Shown piece by piece: positions 1-5,969 of a stretch of DNA of 10,534 nt (position 1 is the first letter of the stretch; each line of letters starts with the position of its first letter). This DNA is from Microbacteriaceae bacterium. GTDB taxonomy: Bacteria; Actinomycetota; Actinomycetes; Actinomycetales; Microbacteriaceae. The position numbers were made by a program, and so were the translations under genes. Location of the stretch: positions 4,596-15,129 of the forward strand of contig WOYR01000151.1 of the NCBI GenBank assembly GCA_011620705.1. The letters are read 5' to 3'. Under the pieces are notes generated by a model. It ran no database searches and was not told the DNA's origin. It saw only the letters and a list, made by a program, of their open reading frames with translations.

Positions 1-10
1 CTGATGCGGC

Positions 11-292
11 TCAGTCGCCGCGGGCCGCATCCTCGACGTCCTCGTCGCTGCCGGTCTTCGCGACCGGCGCCTTGGCTGCGCCCGTCCTCGCCTCGGCGAC
101 CGAGAGCGCGACCCGGTCCCGCAGCGGCTTGAAGAAGATGTACGAGATGCACAGCGCGAGCACCGCGGCGGTGACGGCGGCGATCGCCCATGCCGGGTTC
201 AGGCCGATCGTCGCGGTCACGGCGTAGAGCGCGGCGAAGAGCACCAGGAACACGCCGATCCGGAGGCCGGAGTACAGGATCCACGCGCGCAC
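11..292 (-). CDS. DUF4229-like small membrane protein
   Basis: A 93-residue protein read from a GTG start. It has two hydrophobic segments at about residues 10-30 and 33-54, then a short basic stretch (KPLRDR) and an acidic, Ala-rich tail ending DVEDAARGD. Size, two-helix topology and the FFKPLRDR-like juxtamembrane motif fit the DUF4229 family of actinobacterial membrane proteins, whose function is unknown. I chose GTG because no ATG lies in frame near the hydrophobic region and because a TAGACT -10 box ends 7 bases upstream, as expected for a leaderless transcript. The open frame continues far upstream, but that part is antisense to the next genes. It is divergent from the 117-residue membrane protein gene. 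In related genomes such genes often sit beside menaquinone genes, but a role in that pathway is only inferred. Confidence 0.75.
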   Translation of the reverse strand: MRAWILYSGLRIGVFLVLFAALYAVTATIGLNPAWAIAAVTAAVLALCISYIFFKPLRDRVALSVAEARTGAAKAPVAKTGSDEDVEDAARGD

Positions 293-299
293 GGGAGCC

Positions 300-305
300 A
301 GTCTA
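300..305 (-). promoter_or_regulatory. -10 box of the DUF4229-like gene
   Basis: TAGACT on the minus strand matches the actinobacterial TANNNT -10 consensus. It ends 7 bases before the GTG start, so transcription would begin at or within a base of the start codon. No convincing -35 hexamer was seen. Confidence 0.55.
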
Positions 306-328
306 AGCGCCGTACCGGTGAGCCGATC

Positions 329-334
329 TAGACT
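329..334 (+). promoter_or_regulatory. -10 box of the PLDc_N gene
   Basis: TAGACT on the plus strand ends 6 bases before the ATG at 341, the spacing of a leaderless transcript. It is the same hexamer as the one serving the divergent gene. The two lie back to back, so the positions where their -35 elements would fall overlap in the 23 bases between them. Confidence 0.6.
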
Positions 335-340
335 CCCAGC

Positions 341-694
341 ATGGCTAAGGTGCTCGCTCCGATCATCGTGCTGCTGATGATCTTCGCGGTCGTCGACATC
401 GCGGTGATCGAGCGCGATCGCATCCGGGGTCTGCCGCGCGGCCTGTGGCTGGCGCTCGCGATCGTGCTGCCGGTGGTGGGGCCCGTGCTCTGGTTCTTCG
501 TCGGCCGTCTGCGCAAGGGCGAAGGGATGGCGCCGTCGGCTGCCGCGTCCGCCCCGCGCCGCGCCGGCCCGATCGCCCCCGACGACGACCCGGAATTCCT
601 CGGTCGGCTGCGCCGCGAGCAGGAGCAGGAGAAGCGCATCCGCGAGCTCGAGAGAAAGCTCAACGAGTCCCGCGATGACAAGCCGGGGGACTGA
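341..694 (+). CDS. Small PLDc_N-type membrane protein
   Basis: A 117-residue protein with two transmembrane segments at about residues 4-23 and 35-56, joined by a charged loop (IERDRIRGLPRG). This two-helix unit, with the second helix rich in Pro and Gly (VLPVVGPVLWFF), is the PLDc_N domain. That domain occurs at the N-terminus of cardiolipin synthases and also as stand-alone small proteins. No HKD phospholipase motif follows, so it is not itself a phospholipase. The C-terminal third is charged, with an Arg/Glu-rich likely coiled coil at about 86-111. The start ATG is supported by a leaderless-type promoter. The gene overlaps menD by 20 bp, so the two are probably cotranscribed and translationally coupled. 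Function unknown. Confidence 0.8.
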   Translation: MAKVLAPIIVLLMIFAVVDIAVIERDRIRGLPRGLWLALAIVLPVVGPVLWFFVGRLRKGEGMAPSAAASAPRRAGPIAPDDDPEFLGRLRREQEQEKRIRELERKLNESRDDKPGD

Positions 695-2399
695 CCGCCG
701 CGGGTTCGGAGCGCAGTCGCCCGCCCGCCCCGCCTCTCCGGCGAGCGCTGTCGCCACGGCCATGCTCGGCGAATTCGTGCAGCGCGGCGTCACCGAGCTC
801 GTCCTCAGCCCGGGTTCGCGCTCGCAGGCGCTGGCGCTCGCTGCCGCCCGGTTCGAGCGTGCGGGGCTGCTGAACCTCCGGGTGCGCATCGACGAGCGCT
901 CCGCCGGCTTCCTCGCTCTCGGCCTCGCCGTTGAGACGGGGCGCCCCGTCCTGCTCGTCACCACCTCGGGAACCGCGGTCGCCGAGCTGCACCCCGCGGT
1001 GCTGGAGGCGGCCCACTCCGGCGTGCCCCTGATCGTCCTGAGCGCCGACCGGCCCGAGGAGCTGCGCGGCATCGGCTCCAACCAGACGACCGTGCAGCGG
1101 GGGATCTTCGGGGCTGCTTCCGAGAGATCCTGGGAGATCGACGCCCCGGTGGGCGACCCGGGCGAGGAGGACGCCGCCCGAGCGCTCGTCACCGAAGTGC
1201 TGGCAGGCATCCGCGGGCCGCGTCATGTGAATCTGGCTTTCCGGGAGCCGCTGTCGGCTCCGCAGCCGCTGCCCGACATCGAGCAAGGGGTCTGGCAGCC
1301 GACGCCGGCGCCGCTCGAGGTGCTCGAACTGCAGCCGCGGCCCGGCACGGTCGTCGTTGCGGGAACGGGGGCGGGAGGGGTGGCCGAGGCCGCCGCCCGG
1401 GCTCTTGGCGCTCCGCTGCTGGCCGAGGTGAGCAGCGGCGCGCGCTTCGGGCCGAACCTGGTCGCGGCCTACCGCCAGGTGATCGGGTCCGGGAACTTCG
1501 GGAACCGGGTCGAGCGCGTCGTGGTGTTCGGGCATCCGACCCTCAGCCGCGAGATCCCGGCGCTGATCCAGCGCGACGGGGTCGAGGCGATCGTCGTCAG
1601 GAGCCCCGGACGCGAGGACTACAACCCGGGCCACCGGGTGAGCCGCTTCGCGGATGCCGTCGCTATCGCCGACGATCCGGCCGCCGTTGAGGCCTCCCGC
1701 GGGTGGGTCGGGCGCTGGGTGATGGCCTCGCGCGCGATCCTCGATGGACTGGATGACGCGGCTCCCGGCGCAGTCCTGAGCGACGATTACCGCCAGCGCG
1801 CCGCTTTCGCGCGCACCCAGCTGGCGGCGCTGCGCGCCCCGGTCACGCGGCGGAGCCTCGCGCTCGCGGTCTGGAATGCCAGCTGGCCGCACGACCGCCT
1901 CGTGCTGGCGTCGTCGCGGCTCATCCGCGAGCTCGACCAGGTGGTGCCGGGCAAGAAGATCCCCGTGCATGCCAACCGCGGCCTGGCCGGCATCGATGGC
2001 ACGATCGCGACCGCAACCGGGATCGCGCTGGCGCAGCAGGCGGGCGGGCCAGGGTCGGGCGGTGACGCACGCGGCATCACCCGCGTTCTGCTCGGCGACC
2101 TGGCGATGCTGCACGACGCCGGCTCGATGGCTCTCGGCGTCGGCGAGCCGCGTCCGAACATGCAGCTCGTCGTCGGCAACGACGGCGGCGGCACGATCTT
2201 CGACGGGCTCGAGGTGGCGGGTTCCGCGGAGGCCGCACTGTTCGATCGCGTCATGCTCACCCCGCAGCGGGTCGACCTCGAAGCGCTCGCGACGGCGTAC
2301 GGCTGGGAGTACCGGAGGGTGGTCCATCGCGGCGAGCTGGGCCCCGCCCTGACCCCGTCCCCCGGCCAGGTGCTGATCGAGGTGCCGCTGTCCCGCTGA
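675..2399 (+). CDS. menD: MenD, SEPHCHC synthase
   Basis: 2-Succinyl-5-enolpyruvyl-6-hydroxy-3-cyclohexene-1-carboxylate synthase, the thiamine-diphosphate enzyme that joins decarboxylated 2-oxoglutarate to isochorismate. This is the first committed step of menaquinone synthesis and is cytosolic. At 574 residues the length is normal. Seen in the protein: the N-terminal LVLSPGSRS signature, the cofactor-activating glutamate in IDERSAGF (E74), TSGTA, and the C-terminal ThDP/Mg2+ site running from GDLAMLHD (474-481) to NDGGGTIF (502-509). The start at 675 is the only plausible one, since the next Met (residue 30) lies inside the conserved first helix. It adds about 20 weakly conserved residues. 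It overlaps the upstream membrane protein gene by 20 bp and has no clear ribosome site, so coupled translation is likely. The substrate would come from the menF product encoded about 3.6 kb away. Confidence 0.97.
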   Translation: MTSRGTDRRGFGAQSPARPASPASAVATAMLGEFVQRGVTELVLSPGSRSQALALAAARFERAGLLNLRVRIDERSAGFLALGLAVETGRPVLLVTTSGTAVAELHPAVLEAAHSGVPLIVLSADRPEELRGIGSNQTTVQRGIFGAASERSWEIDAPVGDPGEEDAARALVTEVLAGIRGPRHVNLAFREPLSAPQPLPDIEQGVWQPTPAPLEVLELQPRPGTVVVAGTGAGGVAEAAARALGAPLLAEVSSGARFGPNLVAAYRQVIGSGNFGNRVERVVVFGHPTLSREIPALIQRDGVEAIVVRSPGREDYNPGHRVSRFADAVAIADDPAAVEASRGWVGRWVMASRAILDGLDDAAPGAVLSDDYRQRAAFARTQLAALRAPVTRRSLALAVWNASWPHDRLVLASSRLIRELDQVVPGKKIPVHANRGLAGIDGTIATATGIALAQQAGGPGSGGDARGITRVLLGDLAMLHDAGSMALGVGEPRPNMQLVVGNDGGGTIFDGLEVAGSAEAALFDRVMLTPQRVDLEALATAYGWEYRRVVHRGELGPALTPSPGQVLIEVPLSR

Positions 2400-2406
2400 G
2401 TGATGT

Positions 2407-2440
2407 CGCCGCCCATCGCGGCGCGCCGGGGTGAGCCCGG
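2407..2440. terminator. Tandem hairpins in the menD/toxin convergent gap
   Basis: Two short GC-rich inverted repeats lie between the converging menD and toxin genes. The first is CGCCGC-5 nt-GCGGCG (2407-2423) and the second is CCGGG-5 nt-CCCGG (2426-2440). They could act as a two-way terminator. There is no T-run, and short GC palindromes are common in such DNA, so this is tentative. Confidence 0.35.
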
Positions 2441-2441
2441 G

Positions 2442-2801
2442 TCAGAGCGCGAGGGCCTGTCGAAGTCCGGAATCCACTTCACTCAGCAGGTGAGCAGGAA
2501 GCTCGGACGCGGGGTCGTCCAGTGTCGAACGGTCGAGTGTCAGCAGTTGCGTGACGTTCACGACCGAGTCCTTGGGCAATCCCGATGCGCTGGCGGGGAT
2601 GAACACGTTACCCGGCAATTCGGCCAACCGGGTGTTGGAGGTGATGATGGCGATTGTCAACGTGGAGATCCCGCTGCGCAGGTAAGGATCAGCCTGGATG
2701 ACGAGAACCGGTCGGCGCTTCGCCGGTGCGCTGCCCAGCGGGAGGCCCAACTCGGCCCAGCAGATCGATCCCCTGCTGATCGAACCATGGCCGGTCACCA
2801 T
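2442..2801 (-). CDS. MazF/PemK-family toxin endoribonuclease
   Basis: A 119-residue protein of the MazF/PemK (CcdB-fold) family: sequence-specific mRNA interferases that stall growth when their antitoxin is lost. Visible family marks are SRGSICWAELG at the first strand, KRRPVLVIQAD (28-38) with the Arg usually involved in RNA cleavage, IITSN (52-56) carrying the usual Thr/Ser, and SVVNVTQLLTLDR (79-91). The ATG overlaps the antitoxin stop by 7 bp (ATGGTGA), and a GAGG ribosome site sits 7 bases upstream, so translation is coupled to the antitoxin. G+C is lower than in menD next door, consistent with acquisition. Target sequence and activity cannot be read from the sequence. Cytoplasmic. Confidence 0.88.
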   Translation of the reverse strand: MVTGHGSISRGSICWAELGLPLGSAPAKRRPVLVIQADPYLRSGISTLTIAIITSNTRLAELPGNVFIPASASGLPKDSVVNVTQLLTLDRSTLDDPASELPAHLLSEVDSGLRQALAL

Positions 2802-3052
2802 TCGTCGGCCTCGGTGAGCGCCGTCAGGCGCCCGGCACCGATTTCGCCGAGCCGGGTCGATTCGCGCCGTGCGTCATCACCGGAGCGTTCGAGAGCTGCG
2901 TCAACCGCCGCCGTGAGCCCCTCGGACTCGATCTCCCTGAGCCATCGAGCGGCCGCGGTGCTGTAGAACTCGGATCGGCTGATGCCGAGGCGCGCCGCCC
3001 ATCGGTCGACGCTCGCAAAGGTGCCGTCGGGCACCGAGATGGCGGTCTTCAT
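2795..3052 (-). CDS. RHH (CopG/MazE-like) antitoxin
   Basis: An 85-residue protein. Residues 1-40 read as a ribbon-helix-helix DNA-binding domain: the strand MKTAISVPDG, then a helix, a GISRSEF turn and a second helix. The C-terminal half is acidic and ends EADEW, as expected for the flexible tail that wraps and neutralises a MazF toxin. It would dimerise, bind its own promoter and be degraded by proteases under stress. The start ATG at 3052 follows a TATACT -10 box by 6 bases, so the mRNA is probably leaderless. The in-frame reading continues upstream, antisense to the PPK2 gene; that part is not the gene. It precedes the toxin with a 7-bp overlap, the usual type II order. Confidence 0.87.
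   Translation of the reverse strand: MKTAISVPDGTFASVDRWAARLGISRSEFYSTAAARWLREIESEGLTAAVDAALERSGDDARRESTRLGEIGAGRLTALTEADEW
2809..2812 (-). promoter_or_regulatory. Ribosome binding site of the toxin gene
   Basis: GAGG on the minus strand, inside the antitoxin coding region, 7 bases before the toxin ATG. It supports 2801 as the toxin start. Confidence 0.5.
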
Positions 3053-3058
3053 GCGAGA

Positions 3059-3076
3059 AGTATAACGCGGTATAAC
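3059..3076 (-). promoter_or_regulatory. Antitoxin promoter and candidate operator
   Basis: Two GTATAAC heptamers on the plus strand (3060-3066 and 3070-3076) are spaced 10 bp apart, one helical turn. Read another way, the core TATA-N-CGCG-N-TATA (3061-3074) is an almost perfect palindrome. On the minus strand it contains TATACT (3064-3059), a good -10 box ending 6 bases before the antitoxin ATG. An RHH protein bound here would block its own promoter, the usual autoregulation of type II toxin-antitoxin operons. Binding is inferred, not shown. Confidence 0.6.
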
Positions 3077-3205
3077 TAGATCCGATCCTGTCATCATGAT
3101 CGAGATCCTGCTCGAGTCGCGCCGTCGGCTCCGGTCACTTGGATGCGCTGGTGCGACCCGGTTGGCCCCTGATCCTGGGGAGGGAAGGGCCGCCGCCTCA
3201 GGCAC

Positions 3206-3211
3206 TAGCGT
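3206..3211 (+). promoter_or_regulatory. -10 box of the PPK2 gene
   Basis: TAGCGT fits TANNNT and ends 6 bases before the ATG at 3218. There is no ribosome site in the 6-base gap, so a leaderless mRNA is likely. The bases between the antitoxin operator (3076) and this box show no gene. Confidence 0.5.
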
Positions 3212-3217
3212 GGCCCC

Positions 3218-4075
3218 ATGAGCCACCTCCGCGGCGTCGAACCCCTCCTGCGCGCCGGCGACGACGTCGACCTCGCGGCGGTGGACACGGCATCCACCCC
3301 CGGATTCGACGGCCCCGGCAAGGGAAGCGGCAAGAAGGAGGGCGAGAAATCGCTCGCCGCCGGCGCCGGCGAACTCGCCGAGCTGCAGGAGAAGCTCTAC
3401 GTCAACGGGCTGCTGGGCGACCGGCGGCGGGTGCTGCTGGTGCTCCAGGCGATGGACACCGCCGGCAAGAGCGGCGTCGTCGGGCACGTGGTCGGCTCGG
3501 TGAATCCCTACGGCGTGCACATCGCGTCGTTCAAGGCGCCGACCGCCCAGGAGGAGGCGCACGACTTCCTCTGGCGCATCCGCAAGCAGCTGCCGGAGCC
3601 CGGGATGCTCGGCGTCTTCGACCGCTCGCACTACGAGGACGTGCTGGTGCAGAAGGTGCGCCGCTTCTCGACGCCCGAGGTGATCGAGGCGCGCTACGGG
3701 CAGATCGTGGAGTTCGAGAACCAGCTGGTGGCCGACGGCACCACCGTCGTCAAGGTCATGCTGCACATCTCGCAAGGCGAGCAGAAGAAGCGCCTGGCCG
3801 CGCGCCTCGACGACCCGACCAAGCACTGGAAGTTCAACCCGGGCGATCTGGACGACCGGGTGCTGTGGCCGGCCTTCATGGAGGCGTACCAGATCGCGAT
3901 CCGGCGCACCTCGACGGATGCCGCCCCCTGGTACGTGGTCCCCGCCGACCGCAAGTGGTACGCGCGACTGGCGGTGCAGCAGCTGCTGCTGGATGCGCTG
4001 GGCGACCTCCGGCAGGACTGGCCGGCCGCAGACTACGACGTGGCGGCGCAGAAGAAGAGGCTGGCTGCCGAGTAG
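3218..4075 (+). CDS. PPK2 polyphosphate:nucleotide phosphotransferase
   Basis: A 285-residue polyphosphate kinase 2 family enzyme, which moves phosphate from inorganic polyphosphate to nucleoside mono- or diphosphates in the cytosol. Seen: a Walker A-type loop AMDTAGKSG (78-86), a Walker B/DRS motif VFDRSHYEDVL (133-143), a lid region KHWKFNPGDLDDR (203-214), and STDAAPWYVVPADRKWY near the C-terminus. SHYEDVLV and the WKF...GDL lid resemble the class III enzymes typified by Meiothermus ruber PPK2, which can phosphorylate both AMP and ADP. Substrate choice here is inferred. The N-terminus has a Gly/Lys-rich insert at about 32-45. G+C and codon use match the core genes, unlike the toxin-antitoxin and R-M neighbours, so it may be older at this site. 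It appears monocistronic, with its own promoter and a terminator-like hairpin. Confidence 0.93.
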   Translation: MSHLRGVEPLLRAGDDVDLAAVDTASTPGFDGPGKGSGKKEGEKSLAAGAGELAELQEKLYVNGLLGDRRRVLLVLQAMDTAGKSGVVGHVVGSVNPYGVHIASFKAPTAQEEAHDFLWRIRKQLPEPGMLGVFDRSHYEDVLVQKVRRFSTPEVIEARYGQIVEFENQLVADGTTVVKVMLHISQGEQKKRLAARLDDPTKHWKFNPGDLDDRVLWPAFMEAYQIAIRRTSTDAAPWYVVPADRKWYARLAVQQLLLDALGDLRQDWPAADYDVAAQKKRLAAE

Positions 4076-4085
4076 CCGCCGGTGA

Positions 4086-4117
4086 CTGGCGGATCGGCTC
4101 GGCGCCGACTCCGCCAG
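4086..4117 (+). terminator. Hairpin after the PPK2 gene
   Basis: Begins 10 bases after the PPK2 stop codon. CTGGCGGA (4086-4093) pairs perfectly with TCCGCCAG (4110-4117). The stem continues as TCGGC with GCCGA after a one-base bulge (C4109), leaving a 5-base loop: about 13 pairs in all. No U-run follows, so it would be a GC-rich, actinobacterial-style intrinsic terminator. Confidence 0.6.
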
Positions 4118-4132
4118 GACCGGGCGGCGTCC

Positions 4133-4160
4133 GGGACCGACGGCAGCCGCGCGTGGTCCC
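4133..4160 (+). promoter_or_regulatory. Inverted repeat upstream of the nuclease gene
   Basis: GGGACC (4133-4138) and its complement GGTCCC (4155-4160) are separated by 16 bases, so the arm centres are 22 bp apart, about two helical turns. The right arm ends one base before the -10 box of the nuclease gene. It could be a regulator site, but six-base arms can arise by chance. Confidence 0.3.
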
Positions 4161-4161
4161 C

Positions 4162-4167
4162 TAGCAT
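4162..4167 (+). promoter_or_regulatory. -10 box of the nuclease gene
   Basis: TAGCAT matches TANNNT and ends 6 bases before the ATG at 4174, giving a leaderless arrangement and supporting that start. Confidence 0.55.
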
Positions 4168-4173
4168 GAGCCC

Positions 4174-4779
4174 ATGCCGTCAGCGGGTCAGCGCGTCAAC
4201 CCTTCGTTGTTCAACGAGGATGCCCGACTGCCGTACAACCTGCGGGTGCTCGATTTTCAATCGGCGATGCAGGACATCTATGACTTCTTCAACGACGTGA
4301 ACTCCTTCTTGCGGGGCCGAGGGTTGTCGCGCCTGGACGACATGCTGCGGCCTGCGAACCTCTCCGGAACCGTCTCGGACATGCTCACGGAGTCGCTGGC
4401 CAAGCACTCCCGCTCGCTCGTCGTGAACGGCTACCACAATGGCCATCCCGACCTGATTGTCGAAGGCCGCTACCCGAACGATCGGGTGAAGTCGGGCGAT
4501 GAAGGCGTGGAGATCAAGTCGACCAGGAAGGCAGGCGGCGCTGTCGATACCCACGGCGCTCGCAAGCAGTGGATGTGCGTCTTCGTCTACGAGGTGGACA
4601 ACGACAGCGAGCCGGTTGGGAGTCGGGCCCCCCTGAGGTTTCGCGAGGTCTACCTGGGCGAAGTCGAGGTGGGTGACTTTCGAAAGAACGAGCGCGGCGA
4701 GCTCGGAACTCGGACGGCGACGTTAGATCGCGACGGAATCGCGAAACTCCGAAACTCCTGGGTCTACCTCGACCGTTAG
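4174..4779 (+). CDS. PD-(D/E)xK restriction endonuclease
   Basis: A 201-residue protein, probably the nuclease of a type II-like restriction-modification pair. The key sign is a PD-(D/E)xK metal site: HPDLIVEG with D93, then GVEIKSTRK with E113 and K115, followed by a hydrophobic strand (WMCVFVYEVD). The N-terminal 85 residues are helical and may hold the dimerisation or DNA-reading parts. Recognition sequence and cut type cannot be deduced, and I do not recognise a named enzyme. The context is decisive: a beta-class DNA methyltransferase gene converges on it, and the two overlap by 57 bp at their 3' ends. G+C is lower than in the flanking menaquinone genes (about 33 of 60 bases by eye at 4261-4320), suggesting transfer. 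Alternative: another PD-(D/E)xK nuclease that targets modified or damaged DNA. Confidence 0.82.
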   Translation: MPSAGQRVNPSLFNEDARLPYNLRVLDFQSAMQDIYDFFNDVNSFLRGRGLSRLDDMLRPANLSGTVSDMLTESLAKHSRSLVVNGYHNGHPDLIVEGRYPNDRVKSGDEGVEIKSTRKAGGAVDTHGARKQWMCVFVYEVDNDSEPVGSRAPLRFREVYLGEVEVGDFRKNERGELGTRTATLDRDGIAKLRNSWVYLDR

Positions 4780-5898
4780 ACCCTTGTCCGGCAAGTGCGC
4801 GAGCCGAGCGATGGATTGCTTGGCCAGATCCACATACACCGGATCGAGTTCAACGCCCATGGACTGGTAACCGACAGCTTCCGCGGCTGCCAGCGTCGAG
4901 CCGGAACCCGCAAAGGGATCCAAGACGATGCCCTCCCCGGTCGGGAGGATTGCTCGGACGACTTGGCGGAGAAAGGCCTGTGGCTTCAACGACGGATGGT
5001 TGGCGATCGCTCGCTCTCGCGATTGTGTGGGGCTGGACCTGATGACATCGCCGAACGGCTGCTGGCCCGAAATCCGCCTCAGCCCACCTGTTCCGTGCCT
5101 GCGCAGATTCGACGCGACTGTTCCCTCGAACGGCTTGCGGAACAGGAGCCAAGGCTCCCACATCGACCGGGGCATGACGCTCACGTCAGGGAACTCGGCG
5201 TGAGCGTTCTTGGGCCGGTCGCCGCCGCGCATCGTTGTGACGAGGCGAACCACCTCACCCCGCCTTTCGAATCCGGCTCGATCGAGAGAGTAGGAAATGA
5301 GGTGGCTCACGAGTGGGTTGGCCGCCATGAGGACGTGCGCCCCTGGCAGGAGAACGGGGAGGAGGGCGCCACCCAGCCGGCAGAAGAACGTCTCGATACT
5401 GCGGAGGTCCTCATCGTTCAGTGTTGTGAACCGAGGAAGCGGAGACCGCGCGTGACCGTCGAATGATGGTGGGATCCGCCAGTTGCCGCCTCTGCGGCGA
5501 CGAAGCTTGGCTTGTTCCTCCTCTGAGTATTCGACAAGCCCATAGGGAGGATCTGTCACGACCCCGTGGATGGACTCCCGGGGTTGGGCCTTGAGCCATT
5601 CGATCGCGTCGCCCTGGAAGAGCTGGCTTCGCCCATACCGGTAGACGGGCTCGGCCAGCGCTGCTTCGGGAGTCACGTGCGAGGTCACAAGACGATATCT
5701 TCCGGGAGAGATTCGCTCAAACAATTCCGGTGTATTCAAACGAAGAGAGGACCGTATCGACGATTCAGGAGGAGGAGAGGACGAGATCCGCTGAAAGTGA
5801 TCTCGGATCTCAGCGATCGTTGCGCCATGATCCCCGGAACGAGTGAGGCAGTCGACCACCGTATCGCGCACCTGGCCGGGCCTGAAACGGGTCAACAT
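4723..5898 (-). CDS. Beta-class DNA methyltransferase with N-terminal winged helix
   Basis: A 391-residue SAM-dependent DNA methyltransferase that should protect host sites from the adjacent nuclease. Motif order is catalytic motif IV DPPYG (116-120), a central variable/TRD region, HPSLKP (301-306, motif X-like), then the SAM-binding DPFAGSGST (327-335) and GVELD (348-352). That order is the beta class; DPPY favours N6-adenine over N4-cytosine, though this is not certain. Residues 1-72 look like a separate winged helix-turn-helix (TIAEIRDHF, SSIRSSLRLNTPELF, ISPGRYRLV), possibly for DNA reading or self-regulation. AAGGAG lies only 3 bases before the ATG; the next codon, TTG, has a better 6-base spacing, so the true start may be one codon later. 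G+C is low (29 of 60 bases at 5701-5760). No controller protein gene was seen nearby. Confidence 0.92.
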   Translation of the reverse strand: MLTRFRPGQVRDTVVDCLTRSGDHGATIAEIRDHFQRISSSPPPESSIRSSLRLNTPELFERISPGRYRLVTSHVTPEAALAEPVYRYGRSQLFQGDAIEWLKAQPRESIHGVVTDPPYGLVEYSEEEQAKLRRRRGGNWRIPPSFDGHARSPLPRFTTLNDEDLRSIETFFCRLGGALLPVLLPGAHVLMAANPLVSHLISYSLDRAGFERRGEVVRLVTTMRGGDRPKNAHAEFPDVSVMPRSMWEPWLLFRKPFEGTVASNLRRHGTGGLRRISGQQPFGDVIRSSPTQSRERAIANHPSLKPQAFLRQVVRAILPTGEGIVLDPFAGSGSTLAAAEAVGYQSMGVELDPVYVDLAKQSIARLAHLPDKGLTVEVDPGVSEFRDSVAI

Positions 5899-5901
5899 TC
5901 A

Positions 5902-5907
5902 CTCCTT
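5902..5907 (-). promoter_or_regulatory. Strong Shine-Dalgarno of the methyltransferase gene
   Basis: AAGGAG on the minus strand, followed by TGA, ATG and TTG. Spacing is 3 bases to the ATG and 6 to the TTG. It is one of the few true ribosome sites in the window and marks this gene as having a leadered mRNA, unlike its neighbours. Confidence 0.7.
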
Positions 5908-5922
5908 GACGTCTAGACGTCA
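5907..5922. promoter_or_regulatory. Perfect 16-bp palindrome, likely operator
   Basis: TGACGTCTAGACGTCA is its own reverse complement over all 16 bases. It contains two GACGTC hexamers, each itself palindromic, separated by TA. It abuts the methyltransferase ribosome site and lies just downstream of a possible -10 (TACCGT, minus strand, 5927-5922), so its centre falls on the predicted transcription start. A dimeric repressor here would shut off the methyltransferase gene; the binder is unknown. Confidence 0.6.
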
Positions 5923-5927
5923 CGGTA
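5922..5927 (-). promoter_or_regulatory. Possible -10 box of the methyltransferase gene
   Basis: TACCGT on the minus strand fits TANNNT. It would place transcription start near 5915 with a leader of about 17 bases carrying the ribosome site. No matching -35 was found. Confidence 0.35.
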
Positions 5928-5951
5928 GTGCGGGCAAGTGACATTCCTGGA

Positions 5952-5969
5952 GCGGCTCGCTGAGGCCGC
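5952..5969 (-). terminator. Weak hairpin after menF
   Basis: GCGGC and GCCGC, 8 bases apart, lie just past the menF stop on the menF strand. The 5-bp stem is short and lacks a U-run, so menF transcripts may partly run on into the methyltransferase gene, which has the same orientation. Confidence 0.25.

Noticed and set aside
660..2327. Long open frame on the minus strand across menD (555 codons)
   Set aside because: It is the antisense shadow of menD in high-GC DNA: Arg/Asp/His-rich, low-information protein with no family motif, while menD on the other strand has every expected motif.
3084..3177. Three copies of GATCCTG (3084, 3104, 3171)
   Set aside because: Spacing is irregular (20 and 67 bases) and the unit is short; not convincing as a repeat array or an operator.
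3139..4164. 341-codon open frame on the plus strand overlapping PPK2
   Set aside because: Runs in another frame of the same strand as PPK2 and is Arg/Gly/Ala-rich; the PPK2 frame has all catalytic motifs.
4795..5466. 223-codon open frame on the plus strand
   Set aside because: Antisense to the methyltransferase. The methyltransferase frame holds DPPYG and DPFAGSGST, so this is a shadow.
4174..5898. Search for a controller (C) protein or Vsr endonuclease gene with the R-M pair
   Set aside because: No small HTH gene or Vsr-like frame was found between or beside the two genes; the gaps are too short.
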